Below, one piece after another: positions 44,936 through 56,851 of a stretch of 64,000 bases of DNA. The position numbers and the translations under genes are program-made. Positions within the stretch are counted from its first letter, which is position 1; the number at the start of each line of letters is the position of its first letter. Under the pieces are notes generated by a model. That model was not told where the DNA came from. It made no database searches and saw only the letters and a program-made list of their open reading frames with translations. Source of the stretch: Sialis fuliginosa (lineage: Eukaryota > Arthropoda > Insecta > Megaloptera > Sialidae); assembly GCA_961205875.1 (NCBI GenBank), contig OY540815.1, positions 4,402,001 through 4,466,000 of the forward strand, in the 5' to 3' direction.

Positions 44936-46120
44936 CCGAATATTTTCATGAATAAGGAACTAGAAGAAAGGAACAATTTTTTATTGACTTGTTCTACGTA
45001 TTCAAAATCTTTACATTGACTGACCTGAAAATTAATAATAGGTATTGAGCTAGAAATAAAAAGGAAAAATTTTAAAAACAAAAACGCAAAAGTTTTTAAA
45101 AACATTATGAAATGTTCATTAGAACAATCGCTGTATCGCAAAGTATGTAAAAAAAAAATTACAATAAACAGCGTTTTTAGGTGTTATTAACTCTCTAAAA
45201 CGGAATTAGTAAAAAATTACTAATTCAAAGTGAATATTCACTAATTGAATTAGTGAACAACAGTCACTTCTTAAGCTATGACAGAATCTAAGGTTTTTAT
45301 TTTATTTATTTTTGATGTCAAAAACTGGAGCAATAATGAAAATTTAAAGTGGTTAATTTAATTAGTCATACAACTAATATAATTCAGTTTTAGAGAGTAT
45401 CACCATAATGAATATGATTTCCCAATTTTATATAAAATCCATTTAATATTGGCCATTTTTTAGGTTATGTAATAAACTCACAAGATTTTAAACTATTAAA
45501 ATAGATTTTTTATTTTTGCATTCCGACTAATTGAACCAGAGATATTTTTAAAATGTACAAGAAAAATCGTAAAATGGTCATTTTTTAAATGGCTTTCAGA
45601 GGTCGAAAGTCGAAAGTGAAGATTTTTTAACCAAAATGTATAATACTTAGAACAAGTTAAGAAAGAAATTGTACCTTTTCTTCCAGTTTCTGATTCAATA
45701 CATTTTTTGGTATATTACTCAGACGTTCATATTGAATTTAACCCTGCTTGACTTGAACAGAAACTTTTTGAAAACTTATGATTTAATATTTTTTAATTTA
45801 ATAAAAACAACATGAACATCTAATAAATATTTTATTATGAGTTATTCTCTTAAAACTATGCTGATATTATATCTAACGTTCTAAATTATTTCATATCGTT
45901 CATATTCTTATTGAAGTGGTTCTGGAATTTCATTATAAAATATTACACTCTTTGTGCATTGTGCTTGTATGTGTTTGTAATATACAATGTCGCTTAACGT
46001 TTAAGTCATCAGTGCGCTTTATTTCCTACTTTCAACTTTTATTTATTTTGCTATTAAATAACAGCTAGACCATAAACCAGAACGATTTGAAGAAATAATA
46101 ATAAATAAGAAGAAATGATA
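44936..46120. other. AT-rich stretch with small palindromes
   Basis: 45195-45260 holds GAATTAGTAAAAAATTACTAATTC and ACTAATTGAATTAGT-type palindromes. No gene. The 74-codon antisense frame at 44917 shows only low-complexity F/L/S content. Confidence 0.4.
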
Positions 46121-46128
46121 CTTTAGAA

Positions 46129-46811
46129 CAAGCTTGTCCAACCCGCGGCCCGCGAGTATCTTTGGTACGACCCTCATCGGATAATTAAAAAAAAAATCTT
46201 ATAATAGTCAATTAATAAATATAACACATAACACAACGCTAAAAGGATTCTACGATTTAAAAAATAAAATACAATGTTTTTAGAATCAAAAAGAAAAACT
46301 AGAGGTACCTTATTTGGAAGATCCTAATTGGTTAGCAGATTTAGCTTTCAAAACTTAAAAAATAAACAGAAATAAAACAGACTTTAAAAAACCCAGAAAC
46401 ACTGAAATGTATACCTAATAATTAAATTTAACAGTTTTTGAAGTCGGTTTTCTTTTTTCTTTATTGGCTTGTCACCGCACCGGTTTAAAAATTGTTAAAT
46501 TTAATTATTAGGTATATTTTTAGTTTTTTTAAGTCGATTTGATTTTTTCTTAAAATTAAGTTTTTTATTTAAGTGACGTATCTTGGAAGTCCATGGACAG
46601 ATTTCAGTAGCGTAGTAAGAAAACATTTCGGGGGGGGGGGGGATAAATACATTGAGCAAAATTTGTTTAAGATATTTTGAACTGATGTTTTTTCAAAACG
46701 TTTTTTTAGAACACTGAATATTTCGGGGGGGGGGGGGGGGTCATAGGCGGCTCTTGGTAGATTGGGCTTATGCTATGCGGCCCAAAAGGTTTAAAAGGTT
46801 GGACACCGATG
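46129..46811. mobile_element. hAT-like element, 683 bp, TSD with one mismatch
   Basis: It starts CAAGCTTGTCCAACCCGCGG and ends GGTTGGACACCGATG, inverted over GGTTGGACA. The flanks are CTTTAGAA (46121-46128) and CTATAGAA (46812-46819). GCTTGTCCAACCCGCGGCCCG is a known type of hAT end. The interior has two poly-G runs (46631, 46725). A 62-codon antisense frame ends in proline from one G run and is not a gene. Confidence 0.78.
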
Positions 46812-46819
46812 CTATAGAA

Positions 46820-48097
46820 TACAGTTTTGGAATTGCAGCTCGAATTTAAAAATGAATATATTAACAATAATAAAATATAAAAAAAGTAATACATAGATTG
46901 TTATAGATAGCTATTATTTGAACCCAAAGAATCGAAGCCCTTGTAAATGCATATAAAAAAGTTTAAATAATTTACAATTTTAATTCACTCTATTGAAAAG
47001 ACGTTAGATGGGATGTAAAAACTTTGATAAAGACAATTTGTTTTTTAATCAAAGTAACAATTTTTACTTATTGAAATCTCTAGAACTATTTGTACAAGTT
47101 TTAATCCTGGCAGGTTTAATCAAAATTACAAAGTGAATTCTAAAAGCTGTAGAGAAAAAAACAAATAAGTTTATTATAGAGAGATTCGAGAGAAAGCTCT
47201 CTTATTACACATTCCATCTCATTCTGTTCTTCTTATCCTCTAGATCAGTGGTTTCCAAACTGCGGTCCTCGGCTTCCTTGCCGGTATTGGGAAGATCAGA
47301 GGGAGCCCTGGTGGCCCTGGGTGTAGTTGGGGAGCCCCGGAAAGGCAAAAGGGGGCCTTTTTAATATTATAAAATGTTATTATAATAATAAATTACACAA
47401 TGTACGTTTCTAATGTGTTTCATAGTTTGATTCATAAAAGTGACACTTCGTACTGACCACCAAAAAAATTATACCGAGTGAACCTGAATTTTTAATATTC
47501 ATATTACCTGTTATTTGTAGTTTTTGGTGTTTTTTGCCGTTTTTAATTATCGTTTTAAAAATAAATATTAGGTGTACCACAAAGTCAGTTTTGCTTTGTC
47601 TGGCAAACTTTAATATCATGTATTGAATTATCTCGTTTATCCGGCATTTCAACAGTAGATTTCCATTCTTCATTTTTACGATCAGCCAATCAAAAATGTT
47701 ATTTTTTTTATTTTTTTTAACAATAATTCATTAGAAACGCGATTTCTTTATGGTACCCCTAATTATAATTATGATTTTATATTATTATAGTTTTATATAT
47801 TACTAGTATCACCTATGGTCGAAATTCAACCAATATTTTACCTGCCTTAACGGCAACATACACACGCGAGAATGGAAATAATGTGTGTGTGTTAACTTTA
47901 TTTTACCTGTCTTAACGGCAAAATATAAACTTGATTTTTTTGCACATTTATGGCACAGTACCTTTTGAATGACATAAGTTTCATTCGCCTCCTTTTATAA
48001 TAAATACTAAAAAAAAAACGTACGATAATTTTATATTATTATTATATAACACTAGTACAATGTACATACAAGACATACATATGTATATGAAAAAATA
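46820..48097. other. Gene-free stretch; hAT-like left end at 47246
   Basis: CAGTGGTTTCCAAACTGCGG at 47246 looks like a hAT terminus followed by a G-rich block (GGGGAGCCCCGG); no right end was identified. At 47850-47935 TTTTACCTG(C/T)CTTAACGGCAA occurs twice. The 87-codon antisense frame at 47410 has no motif. Confidence 0.45.
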
Positions 48098-48147
48098 TTA
48101 CATTACCATGTTATATTCATTATAATGAATATAACATGGTAATGTAA
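48098..48147. repeat. Perfect 50-bp palindrome without spacer
   Basis: TTACATTACCATGTTATATT (start of the left half, 48098-48122) is followed directly by its exact complement to 48147. There is no loop and no mismatch over 25 bp per arm. Confidence 0.92.
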
Positions 48148-48479
48148 AGGGGAATCGTAATTCGGTCTCAAGCCAAAACAAAAGCAAAATAAGCAACCGA
48201 AAACCGCTAAACCGACATAGTTTCGAAAAAAAGTCGGAACTAACGCCTACGTTTGCATGTGGTAAAACAGTTTTCAAACTTTAATCTCATTTTTATCGAA
48301 ACCACGATTTTAAAAACTGTGGAAAACGTATCTTGGCCATTTTTCATCCGATCGACTTGGAATTTTAACATCGAAGTACACGCGATTTTTACGATTGGTT
48401 AACAATTACGGTTTTATAAACAATTTAAGGTCGTTTTTTTCGTCAAAAACGCGATTTTTTGTTGTAAGTGATACAAAAT

Positions 48480-48960
48480 CAATATTTTTAGGGTTCCGAA
48501 AAAACCCTATTAATCTCACATTGTCGTCCGTCCATCCATTCTTTTCACTCAAAACAAAATATTATAACAAAAAAAAAAATTATGGGGAATCAAAATGTAG
48601 ATATCAATCAGTAGAATTTGACCCTATTTTATATTTTTTTTCTAACTCAAATGGCGCCTGTAGGGGGCTTAAAAAAGTATTTTATTTGTCCCCCCCCCCC
48701 CCCTCTAACTCTACTGGCTCAAAAAACATGAATAATGAGGCTTTGGTGTGACTACCAATGGTAAATACTAAAGTCAACAATATAATTTTAAATTTTGGAA
48801 TAATAGGGAGTGGCGTCATAAAATTTGTTATTTTTATATTCATATTTAGGCATGTGGGGTGTCGAAATGTTAGTCTCAATTAGTAGAATATGACCCTATT
48901 TTTATATTATTTTCTAACTAAAAAATACACCTGTGGCTCCAAACAGCCCACGTAGTACGT
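48480..48960 (-). repeat. Repeat family C, inverted long copy
   Basis: It is the reverse complement of 29877-30630: AGGGTTCCGAAAAAACCCTA, GTCGTCCGTCCATCC, AATGGCGCCTGTAGGGGGC, TTGGAATAATAGGGAGTGGC and GGCATGTGGGGTGTC. It holds a C14 run at about 48691. The 118-codon frame through it is broken in the other copy. Confidence 0.72.
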
Positions 48961-49848
48961 ACTTCGGAACCCATATGGCATACACCCGTGTATGTCTTGT
49001 CCGAATTATTTAATAATCGTATGTACTTCGATGAGAAAACTCATGTTAATAACGAGAAAATATTCTTTTTGTTCTGGATGTTGATCCATGGAAGTTCTGT
49101 TTTCCGCAGTGAAGCACATAACAAAACGCTAAAGTCACAATTTTGTTTTATATTTCATTTAAAAAAGTTTATTATATGTTTTGAAACACGTGTATAATAA
49201 ACCCTCCAAATTTCATTTGATTACTTTTTTATTATTCTAAAAAAAATCCTAATAAAAGTCTAATTTTTCGAGGTAACGATTAGATGTAACCCCTTAAAAT
49301 TGTTTGATGTAACATTAAGGTTTATAAGCAAAGTTGTAAAAATATCTTTTTTCTATAAAATTAAAAATACGTGCACTATTTAGTATTACGTATAAGAAAG
49401 TCCCGTGACACCTTGGTAGATTTTTTATTTAAAAATATTTCATTATTCATGTTTTAAAAAACCACTAGAAAACGAGATGAAATGTTGACACAATAAAAAC
49501 CTGAAAAATAGCATACCTACTCATATATCACTTTCAAAAGTTTATTCTATAAATATATAAAATAAATGTATGGGTGTATTTGCGTGTGAGTTAGTGAAAG
49601 AAACAGTGTATCATTCATGTCAAAATATTACGATTGATATGATATATGTAGATAAGACTGAAGCTTCTATTATTCTACAAAAATATTGGCCAAAATATAT
49701 CAACATGTTCGACTGAATAAATATCGCATGTCTAGAAAAAGTTTTTGTTTTTTTTTATTTCCGTATTCGATATTTCTGTTTATCTATAGTCACCTGATAT
49801 ATATAATATAAAATATATTACAAAATATATTGTTTAATGTCCTTGCAT
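48961..49848. other. Stretch without supported gene
   Basis: The 69-codon frame at 48988 has ordinary composition but no motif. Downstream is AT-rich. Confidence 0.4.
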
Positions 49849-49950
49849 ACAGGATGGGGCATTTAAAAGATTTTTATCTCAGAACCATCGTAAAAAAATG
49901 TTTAGACCGAAAAACATTTGGTTGTGAGGGGGTAATCGAATGGTATTAGT
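49849..49950 (+). repeat. Dispersed repeat beginning ACAGGATGGGG (copy 2)
   Basis: Homologous to 1333-1440 in the same orientation: TTATCTCAGAACCATCG, ACATTTGGTTGTGAGG.GGTAATCGAATGGTA. Confidence 0.6.
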
Positions 49951-49975
49951 AGTCCACTGTAAAGCATCGATTACA

Positions 49976-50100
49976 TTGAGCGAGTTTACAAACTATCAAG
50001 CCAGCTTTTATACAAGCTGCTTGTAAACTCGCTCAGTGTAATCATGTTTACTAGCTAACAAGCCAGCTTTTTTAAAGCCAGCTTGTTCTACAATTTTCAT
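49976..50100. repeat. Small inverted repeat plus AAGCCAGCTT repeats
   Basis: GATTACATTGAGCGAGTTTACAA is mirrored by TTGTAAACTCGCTCAGTGTAATC across a ~25-bp loop. CAAGCCAGCTTTT occurs at about 50001 and 50060 and as AAAGCCAGCTTG at 50084. A MITE fragment is likely. Confidence 0.6.
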
Positions 50101-50506
50101 AATAATAATTTTTTACGTTAAGTCTGCCGTTATGGAAATATTTACAGTGAAAAATCATGTTATGCAGAATTTTCGTTTCGTTCTCAAAACTACCTTTCAC
50201 TTTGAGCTTCAATTGCGAGAGTAGGCTTGGGATTAGCCGAATAGAGTATAATATGACACTTGTTATGCAGAATTTTATATAGAATCTTTAATTCTTACTA
50301 AATTTTTTTCTTCGAATGACAGTTCGGAAGAAAAGTATTATAGAAAAGTTCACGAAAGGAAATATATTAAGATCCACAAAGAATTAGTTTGTTTATAAGT
50401 CCAATAGAAACATGCCACCATTTTATGTCACCGACATCTGCAGTTTGTCAACAACATTCCTATTGTGTATTTCACCAAACTAAATCTTGACAAACAATTA
50501 TCATAG

Positions 50507-50770
50507 GTGCTACAAAGTGGGGTTAGAATGAAAACTAACAATATTTTATCATTTATTTTCACTACAGAGGCACAATGTTTACCTTCCATCTTAAAAATTT
50601 TAAACCAAAAGTGCCAAGGGGGTTGCTGGAAACGATACGGCTATATTAAAATTGGTTTGCGTCATTTTAACTACCATACAGAAGGTTGCCTAAATTCGTC
50701 AATCGAAGACGAATTAATCCAAGAAGCCAACAATAAAATCAATAAAAATGTACAAGACTTAGTGGAATAG
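50507..50770 (+). CDS. Weak candidate coding exon or transposon-protein remnant
   Basis: An 87-codon frame begins GTG directly after ATCATAG (either an in-frame stop or a splice acceptor AG) and ends at a TAG. Base composition is less AT-rich than nearby and the residues are balanced, with GGCWKRYGYIKIGL, a HFNYHTEGC segment and an acidic/amidic helix-like tail (IEDELIQEANNKINKNVQDL). No family was recognised. In another frame just downstream, about 50 codons remain open (NSLKALQPIVWKRVQLMEC), which would fit a frameshifted remnant. No function is assigned. Confidence 0.22.
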   Translation: MLQSGVRMKTNNILSFIFTTEAQCLPSILKILNQKCQGGCWKRYGYIKIGLRHFNYHTEGCLNSSIEDELIQEANNKINKNVQDLVE

Positions 50771-51639
50771 ACTAACGAGCGTAAACCACTAAATAAAAAC
50801 TCTCTAAAAGCCTTACAACCCATTGTATGGAAAAGAGTTCAACTTATGGAATGTACGTTTATGAAAAAGAGCAAAAAAATCAATAACAAAAAACTTCAGT
50901 TTATACTTTTTTATAGTGGTTTAACAAAAATCATATCTTAAAATACTTGTGCCAACAGTATTGCTGTTCTTTTATGTCATTGAAAATTATTTTATGTTTT
51001 TTATTAAAAAAATAAATTTTTGGTGGTATTTTTTACTGTTAAGAGATCAATAACAAAATAAAAACTGGAAAGTTGTATTAGTAAGCAGCATTAAGGTATT
51101 AATACAAATTGTTATTGCCAAAGACACATTTTTACTTGAGGCGCCAAAATTAAATTTTTTTATAATTGATAGTTTATTTCTTAAACGTAATACACATTGT
51201 ATTGCACATTTTCTACACAATTGCATACATGTTAATAGCCCATACATATTCTACAATAGTTATACACAAACACAAATATTAACCTTTTTCTAATACCTAC
51301 TTCATTTCCCACTGTTCCATTTCCTGCAATTTTAATTTAGTTGTTTAATACAGTCACGTTTTAATAAACCAAATATATGAAACACAATATCAAATTTCTA
51401 TATACATATAACACGACGTAATAAATTACGTGTTGGAAAATCGTCTTGATATGTATTGCACCAAAAATATGGGACACCTTATGATATGAAAAACATGAAA
51501 GACAGTACCTTGTCACGGAAAGTCTAGCGAGAAAAATATACAGTGATTTGTTTCTGTTACAGCAGTGACGTAGTAAGTAAAAGCAAATAATATGCGTAAA
51601 TGGATAAAGTAAAATAAATAAAACGCAGTGTATGTATTT
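50771..51639. other. AT-rich stretch without feature
   Basis: Apart from the possible frame continuation up to about 50940, nothing recognised. The 66-codon antisense frame at 51047 lacks motifs. Confidence 0.4.
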
Positions 51640-52670
51640 TTTATTTTGTTGTTCGTCTGTTTATCCGTCACAACCTTTTTCTCAGGAACGGTTAGAAGAA
51701 TTAAGATGTAATTAATATCAAATACTAAGGTCTACAGACTGATAGTCCTGTAAAAAATTCAAGATTCTAAAACAATGCTATAATGATATAAAATTTCAAA
51801 ATAACGTTTCTTCAAACTTCGGAGATATCGGCACTTTTGTAGTCCGCCATATACTTTATACACTGTAAGAAAGTATATGGCATGCCGCGCCTCGCGTCAG
51901 TCAAAGCTAGTAGAACATTTTCAAAGTAGTGTGGTTCTATTATAAGTTGTGATATTAATTTGATAATTCACAAATATCATCAATATGGGTTTATTTTAAA
52001 TTACAAAGAGTACAATTTTTTCAAATTCAAAGTAACGAACAATGAAATGTATAGCGATTTCAAGTATTGAAAAAATAATTTTGAAGCTATTCATACCAAG
52101 GCAATGATAATATTCATTAAGGGTTGTACATGATAGTGTTTTTTTTTTAGTTTTACTGGTAATAATATGGTAATAATAAATCTCTATATTTCAATTTACG
52201 AGTAGATTAAAAAATGCAGCTACGCTCATTAGGGTAGTTTAAGAATGTTGTGGTTTTTAAGAATTTAAGATACACGACATTTTCATTAAAGATAAAACTA
52301 AATAGCTTTCTTTAAATTTTTGCAATTAACTTTTTTCAATACTTGAAATCGCTACATTTCATTGTTCATTACTTTAAGGGTTACAAACCCCCTATTGATG
52401 AATTTGCAAAAAATTTTCTCTTTGTAATTTAAAACAAACCTATATTGATGATATTTGTGAATTATCAAATTAATATCACAACTTATAATAGAACCAAACT
52501 ACTTTGAAAGTGTTGTACTAGCTTTGACTGGCACACGGCGCGGCATGCCATATATATACCTACTTTATACAGTGTATAAAGTATATGGCGAACTACAAAA
52601 GTGCCGATATCTCCGAAGTTTGAAAATAAGTTATTTTGAAATTTTATATCATTGTATTCAGAATACTACA
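51640..52670. mobile_element. Foldback (arms ~310 bp) with family C text at its left edge
   Basis: TAATGATATAAAATTTCAAAATAA from 51779 and AGATATCGGCACTTTTGTAG face CTACAAAAGTGCCGATATCT and TTATTTTGAAATTTTATATCA near 52600-52650. Inner landmarks are GGCATGCCGCGCC/GCGGCATGCC and GAAATCGCTACATTTCATTG with its complement. Arms 51779-52085 and 52320-52655. 51640-51778 resembles family C (GTCTGTTTATCCGTC, CTCAGGAACGGTTAG). Confidence 0.75.
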
Positions 52671-52869
52671 CTTTATTGATTTATGAAAGAAAAAATAATA
52701 ATTTTTGAAAAAAGTTGAGAAGTGTCCATTATACCTAAGCCACTATTCCAAGCGGTTTACGAGCTATTTACAAATTTAAATTTTTACTCTCATTTTCAAG
52801 GGTCGATTTCACCACCTAAACTTAAAAACGGGCACGTATAAAAAAATATGTTGATACAACCCTGAACAC

Positions 52870-53760
52870 AACATGTTGGTCAACCCTGGTGCATTTTTGT
52901 ACTTTCCCACAAATCCACACCAGATGTGTCGCCAAGAAGCCTAACTACGTCGGCGGCATTCCCTTTGACAACATTTATTACACCTTGCCGCCTGGGTTTT
53001 TCCTTATTATGTCAAGCGCTGTAAGAAACGTTCGTCACCGATGACTCACACCTACCTTGTCAACGCACGCACACACACTCACAGTACATACCCCCCAATC
53101 ACTCAACGCGCACCACCCTACCTAGAGAAGGGATGAAGAACGGGGTATACATATAACCTCATGTTTTTGAAAACAAGACAGAGAATCCTCCAGACTCTCT
53201 CAGATGACAGATCAGCCTCGCCCTGACATGTTCCGCCGCCGCCGCCGCCAAGGATCAACTCCGCCAAGGACCAGCCTGCCAAGGAACCGCCCTGCCATGG
53301 ACCAGCTCTGCTAAGGACCAGCCCTGCCGAGTATCCGCCGTCCCTCCGCCAAGGCCAAGCCGCGCTGAGGACCCGCAGCTATCATCCATCTACGACGCCC
53401 TGCCGTCATCCGCGACGCCCAACCGTCGCCACGCTGCCAAGCCGCACGGACATCGCCTCCGTCATCTACGACGCCCCGCCGTCATCCGCGAAGCCCAGTC
53501 GTCGCCAAGCCGCACGGACATCGCCTCCGTCACCTACGACGCCCAGCCGTCATCCGCGACGCTTAGCCGACATCCGCGACGCCCAGCCGTCGCCCACGCA
53601 ACTCAGCCGCATGAACATCAACGTCGCCGCCGATGATTATCAGTCAGTCAGTCAGGGCACTTCGTTATATATAGTAGATAAGCTCAATAAATATAATAAT
53701 AAAATACACCGTCTGTCTATTGTTGCCTGCACTCACCTACCCACGCTCCCACTAGTACAC
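52870..53760 (+). mobile_element. Solo-LTR-like block, plus strand
   Basis: A TATACATATAACC box (about 53144) is followed by a GC-rich stretch (53200-53620). Within it a ~66-73-bp unit (CTACGACGCCC.GCCGTCATCC ... AAGCCGCACGGACATCGCC) repeats two to three times from about 53391. Then comes an A/T-rich tail with CAATAAATATAATAATAAAA (polyadenylation signal at about 53685) and CACCGTCTGTCTATTG. Order and tail resemble the minus-strand block at 24.5-25.4 kb. It ends plausibly at ...AGTACA (53759). No internal domain or second LTR is present. The 5' end (TGTTGG at 52873 or nearby) and the target duplication are not established. The 86-codon frame at 53611 covers the tail. Confidence 0.5.
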
Positions 53761-54829
53761 CTAAACGCGCGTTTTTGTGTTAACGTGTCCTTAATTTTTA
53801 CCCAAAGAACATTTTTACCAAATTTCATTAAAATCGGAGAGTGGCACCTGGGGATGTTAACAAAATGTTAAAAAAACTGCATTTGTGTTAATAAATAAAT
53901 GATTTATGAATTTCTTAGTAGAAAGTAGAAGTAATATTTAAAAATTCTAGAAAATCCAGCAGGAACCGGAATAAAATCGTGAATTCCGGTACTCTGTTAC
54001 TTAAAATAGTAAATCAAAGAAAAAATACCAATTAATCTTATTACAAAACAATAAATTGAAAATATTTATGATGTTCAACCTTATTAACTGTTACCATAAC
54101 CTGTCACTGCGTTTTTCCAATACTTTTCAATGGAAAAACAAATTTAGCAGATTGCCAAAGTCACGAAATTTGCTTAGCTTTTTCTTTCCCGATCTGTTAA
54201 CACGTACACTTTTCATTTTGTTTATCACATTACATCCCTCATCTAAATTTAAAAAATATGTACGCGTGCATTTTAAGATAAGGTATGTATTCGCACCTAT
54301 ATTAACGCTAAAGCTTGCTTCTTCATGCATCAAAGCTTTCAATGATCGAACTTGTCACTGAAGTATTGATCAAATATGAAACCCACTTGATGGATAGCAT
54401 CATGATTATAACCTACATCATCCATAATTTCTTAAATTTAAAAATTCCAAATAGTTCATTAAATAATTTTTTCATAGGACGTTTAAAAACTCAAAATATA
54501 AGGTAAATTCGCCAAATACCGAACCCTTTTTTAAAACCCTATATATTTTCCATACTTTTAGAGTTAAATCAAAAATAAACAAGCTTGAGTTGGAGTGAGA
54601 CCCTTTAAGTCCACACAATCAACTGCCCAACACGGTATGATTATAAATACTTCAATACTGATTATTTATTGTTTCCGTATATTTTTTTAATATGTATATG
54701 AAAAATTTTAATGGAATTGGTCAGAAATAAAACTCACCTTTTTATTATGAATATTAGTTTTCTAATATCCTAATGTCAATAATATAACACACATTTTTAG
54801 AATAACTACTTTACCAATTGGAATTAAAT
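53761..54829. other. Stretch without supported gene
   Basis: Two opposing frames at 54056-54361 (101 and 71 codons) overlap; neither has a motif. 54590-54650 (TTGAGTTGGAGTGAGACCC) is slightly richer in G. No element ends recognised. Confidence 0.4.
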
Positions 54830-55155
54830 TGCATTTGTTGGTTTTGAAAATAGACTTTGAACGCAAATATTTCGTGACTGAAGGGTTAAAATCAGAAGGC
54901 CCTAGAAACATTTTTTGTTGCATTTTGGGGACCTATCTAACTCCACTCAATGGGATAAAAGAAAAAAAATTTGAATATACTTTTCAGTATATGAGAAGGG
55001 GGTCCAAATTTTTTTATTTTATCATGATTTCTGTTTTCGGGTCATCAATCTACGTCCGTATACCAATTGTCATACTAATAGGTATAAAATTTTTATAGAT
55101 AGACGGACGGATGAACTATAAGGGCTCCGAGTTTTCAACGGAACCTTAAAAAGCA
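54830..55155 (+). repeat. Repeat family C-like copy
   Basis: It ends AGACGGACGGATGAACTATAAGGGCTCCG..CAACGGAACCTTAAAAAG, the same arrangement of GACGGACGGA then broken GGGTTCCG/CGGAACCC. The 89-codon frame is a product of the repeat. Confidence 0.55.
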
Positions 55156-55239
55156 GTATTATCAACGATTATACCTTTATTTGTAATTGTAATTAATAAA
55201 AAATTAGTGAGATAATACTCGCAACGTTCACTTTTTAGA

Positions 55240-55984
55240 CGATAAAAGTTTCAAAATTTCGAATATTACCATTATCCAATTAGCACCAAAAATCAATAGG
55301 TCTGGAGTACACACTGAGACAAAAAAAAATCCCAAAAATAATTCAGATCGGTGCATTTTTACAGTAGTATCGTGAACGAAAGAAAATTCTACATCCAGAC
55401 ACACAAACACACAGACACACGCACAGCCGCCATGCGGGAATCAACTTTTCTTTTAGTTTTGAAAATAGTACAATCAGAACCTGCTGTTATGTCGGACACG
55501 TGAGTATATAGATAAGATAATTTTTTTTATAAACTTATTTGATCTTTTTTTAATATCTGTACTAATAATACATAAATATAATAATGTTTTGAAACGAATT
55601 TTGACATTAAAAAATATAATATAAAAAATAAATGTTATTTTTAGAAGCACTTTTACATGGTCAGTACTGCCTATATCAGAACACCAAAAAAAGATTTAAA
55701 AATGCATTGTAGCTCTGTTTTCTTATTGTTTTGTTTGCTATTACTGTAATAGAATGTAATTTAGAAGAAAATAATATGAGTATAAAATATACTACACAAT
55801 ATATTGCACATAAAAATATTATATATATATATATATTATATATATCATTTCAAAATTTAATTTACAACAATTAGATTAAATCGGGTCACAAGCGTGACCC
55901 GCCGTGCGTGATCGGGCGTGAGTAAAAAAATAGAATTCGTGAGCGTGCGTAATCGTGAGAAAAAATTACTCACGCGCCCAGCTC
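55240..55984 (+). repeat. Repeat family B copy interrupted by a CGTGA-rich insertion
   Basis: Family B runs from 55240 (AATAGGTCTGGAGTAC, CAGACACACGCACAGCCGCC, GTACAATCAGAACCTG) to about 55500, then resumes at ACATGGAAGTAAAAG (55985). The ~480 bp between them end in a segment full of CGTGA/TCACG (GCGTGACCCGCCGTGCGTGA, CTCACGCGCCCAGCTCTA), resembling a hAT-type TAGAGCTGGGC end. An (AT)n tract lies at 55818-55850. Confidence 0.6.
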
Positions 55985-56851
55985 TACATGGAAGTAAAAG
56001 CATTAAAAAATTGACATAATAAAAAAAATCTACATAGGTAAATGTGAATAAAAATTGTTAACCTACTCTGAAATGCCACAAATATGAAAACACAGTCGAT
56101 TAGTAGTTGATTAAAGGTGTTTATCAGCACTCTCCACATAAAATCATTAACGAAAAATGTCCACAGGGAAATTCTCACAGCGGCAGAAAAACACACATAC
56201 AAGTCTCTGTAGGTAAGCCTTGCGGTTCACAATTAATTTTGAAAATGGAGCCAGGCGTTTTCGAACGCTGGGATAAAATATTCACTGAAAAGTAACCGTA
56301 GCAAAATGAAATTTGCATAAAAAGCAGAACGTCAAAACAAAAACTTTTGCGTTTGGAAAGTTTCTGTTGAAATTAGCAATTTGGTTGGAATAGTTAACGA
56401 TTTTTCTGTAAGTCGTAATAATTTGCTTACCTGATCGTTCTTACATTACTGATAAATTATTTAAACGGTTTTTATTTTAATTATTATAATTATTTTTTAA
56501 TTTACAACTATCGTATGTGAAAGTGATTTACTTACCAGAATTGTATGTTTTATTTTATTCGAAACACAACATATTATTGGTGATGCATCAAATGGCGTGA
56601 AATTGTCGGCAGGTAATCGAACATTTTTTTACAATTTTTTGTACAAGTTTTTTAATTTTGAAAGGGATGTACATTTGAATATACATGCTGAAAAAACATA
56701 AAGAACCTGAAATAAACAATGATTCTTTGAATTTTGAACAGTTATGTCTCAAACCATCTAATTAAAAATTTTGCTTTAAAAAAAATCAGGTCTGAAGGAG
56801 TTAAGTAGAGTACAAATGAAACTATATTGTAATAAATTTTAATAAACATAC
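55985..56851. other. Stretch without confident gene
   Basis: 56100-56290 is less AT-rich and contains a 62-codon frame with an internal TAGGTAAGC splice-donor-like site at about 56209. The opposite strand is also open (72 codons), so coding is not supported. Confidence 0.35.

Noticed and set aside
48395-48751. 118-codon plus-strand frame
   Set aside because: It lies in a family C repeat, runs through a C14 tract and is not open in the homologous copy at 30 kb.
54056-54361. 101-codon frame with an opposing 71-codon frame
   Set aside because: Both strands are open, there is no recognisable motif, and the residue use follows AT-rich composition.
56107-56295. Possible exon with a GTAAGC donor
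   Set aside because: The opposite strand is equally open, no acceptor or homology was recognised, and the donor lies in mid-frame.
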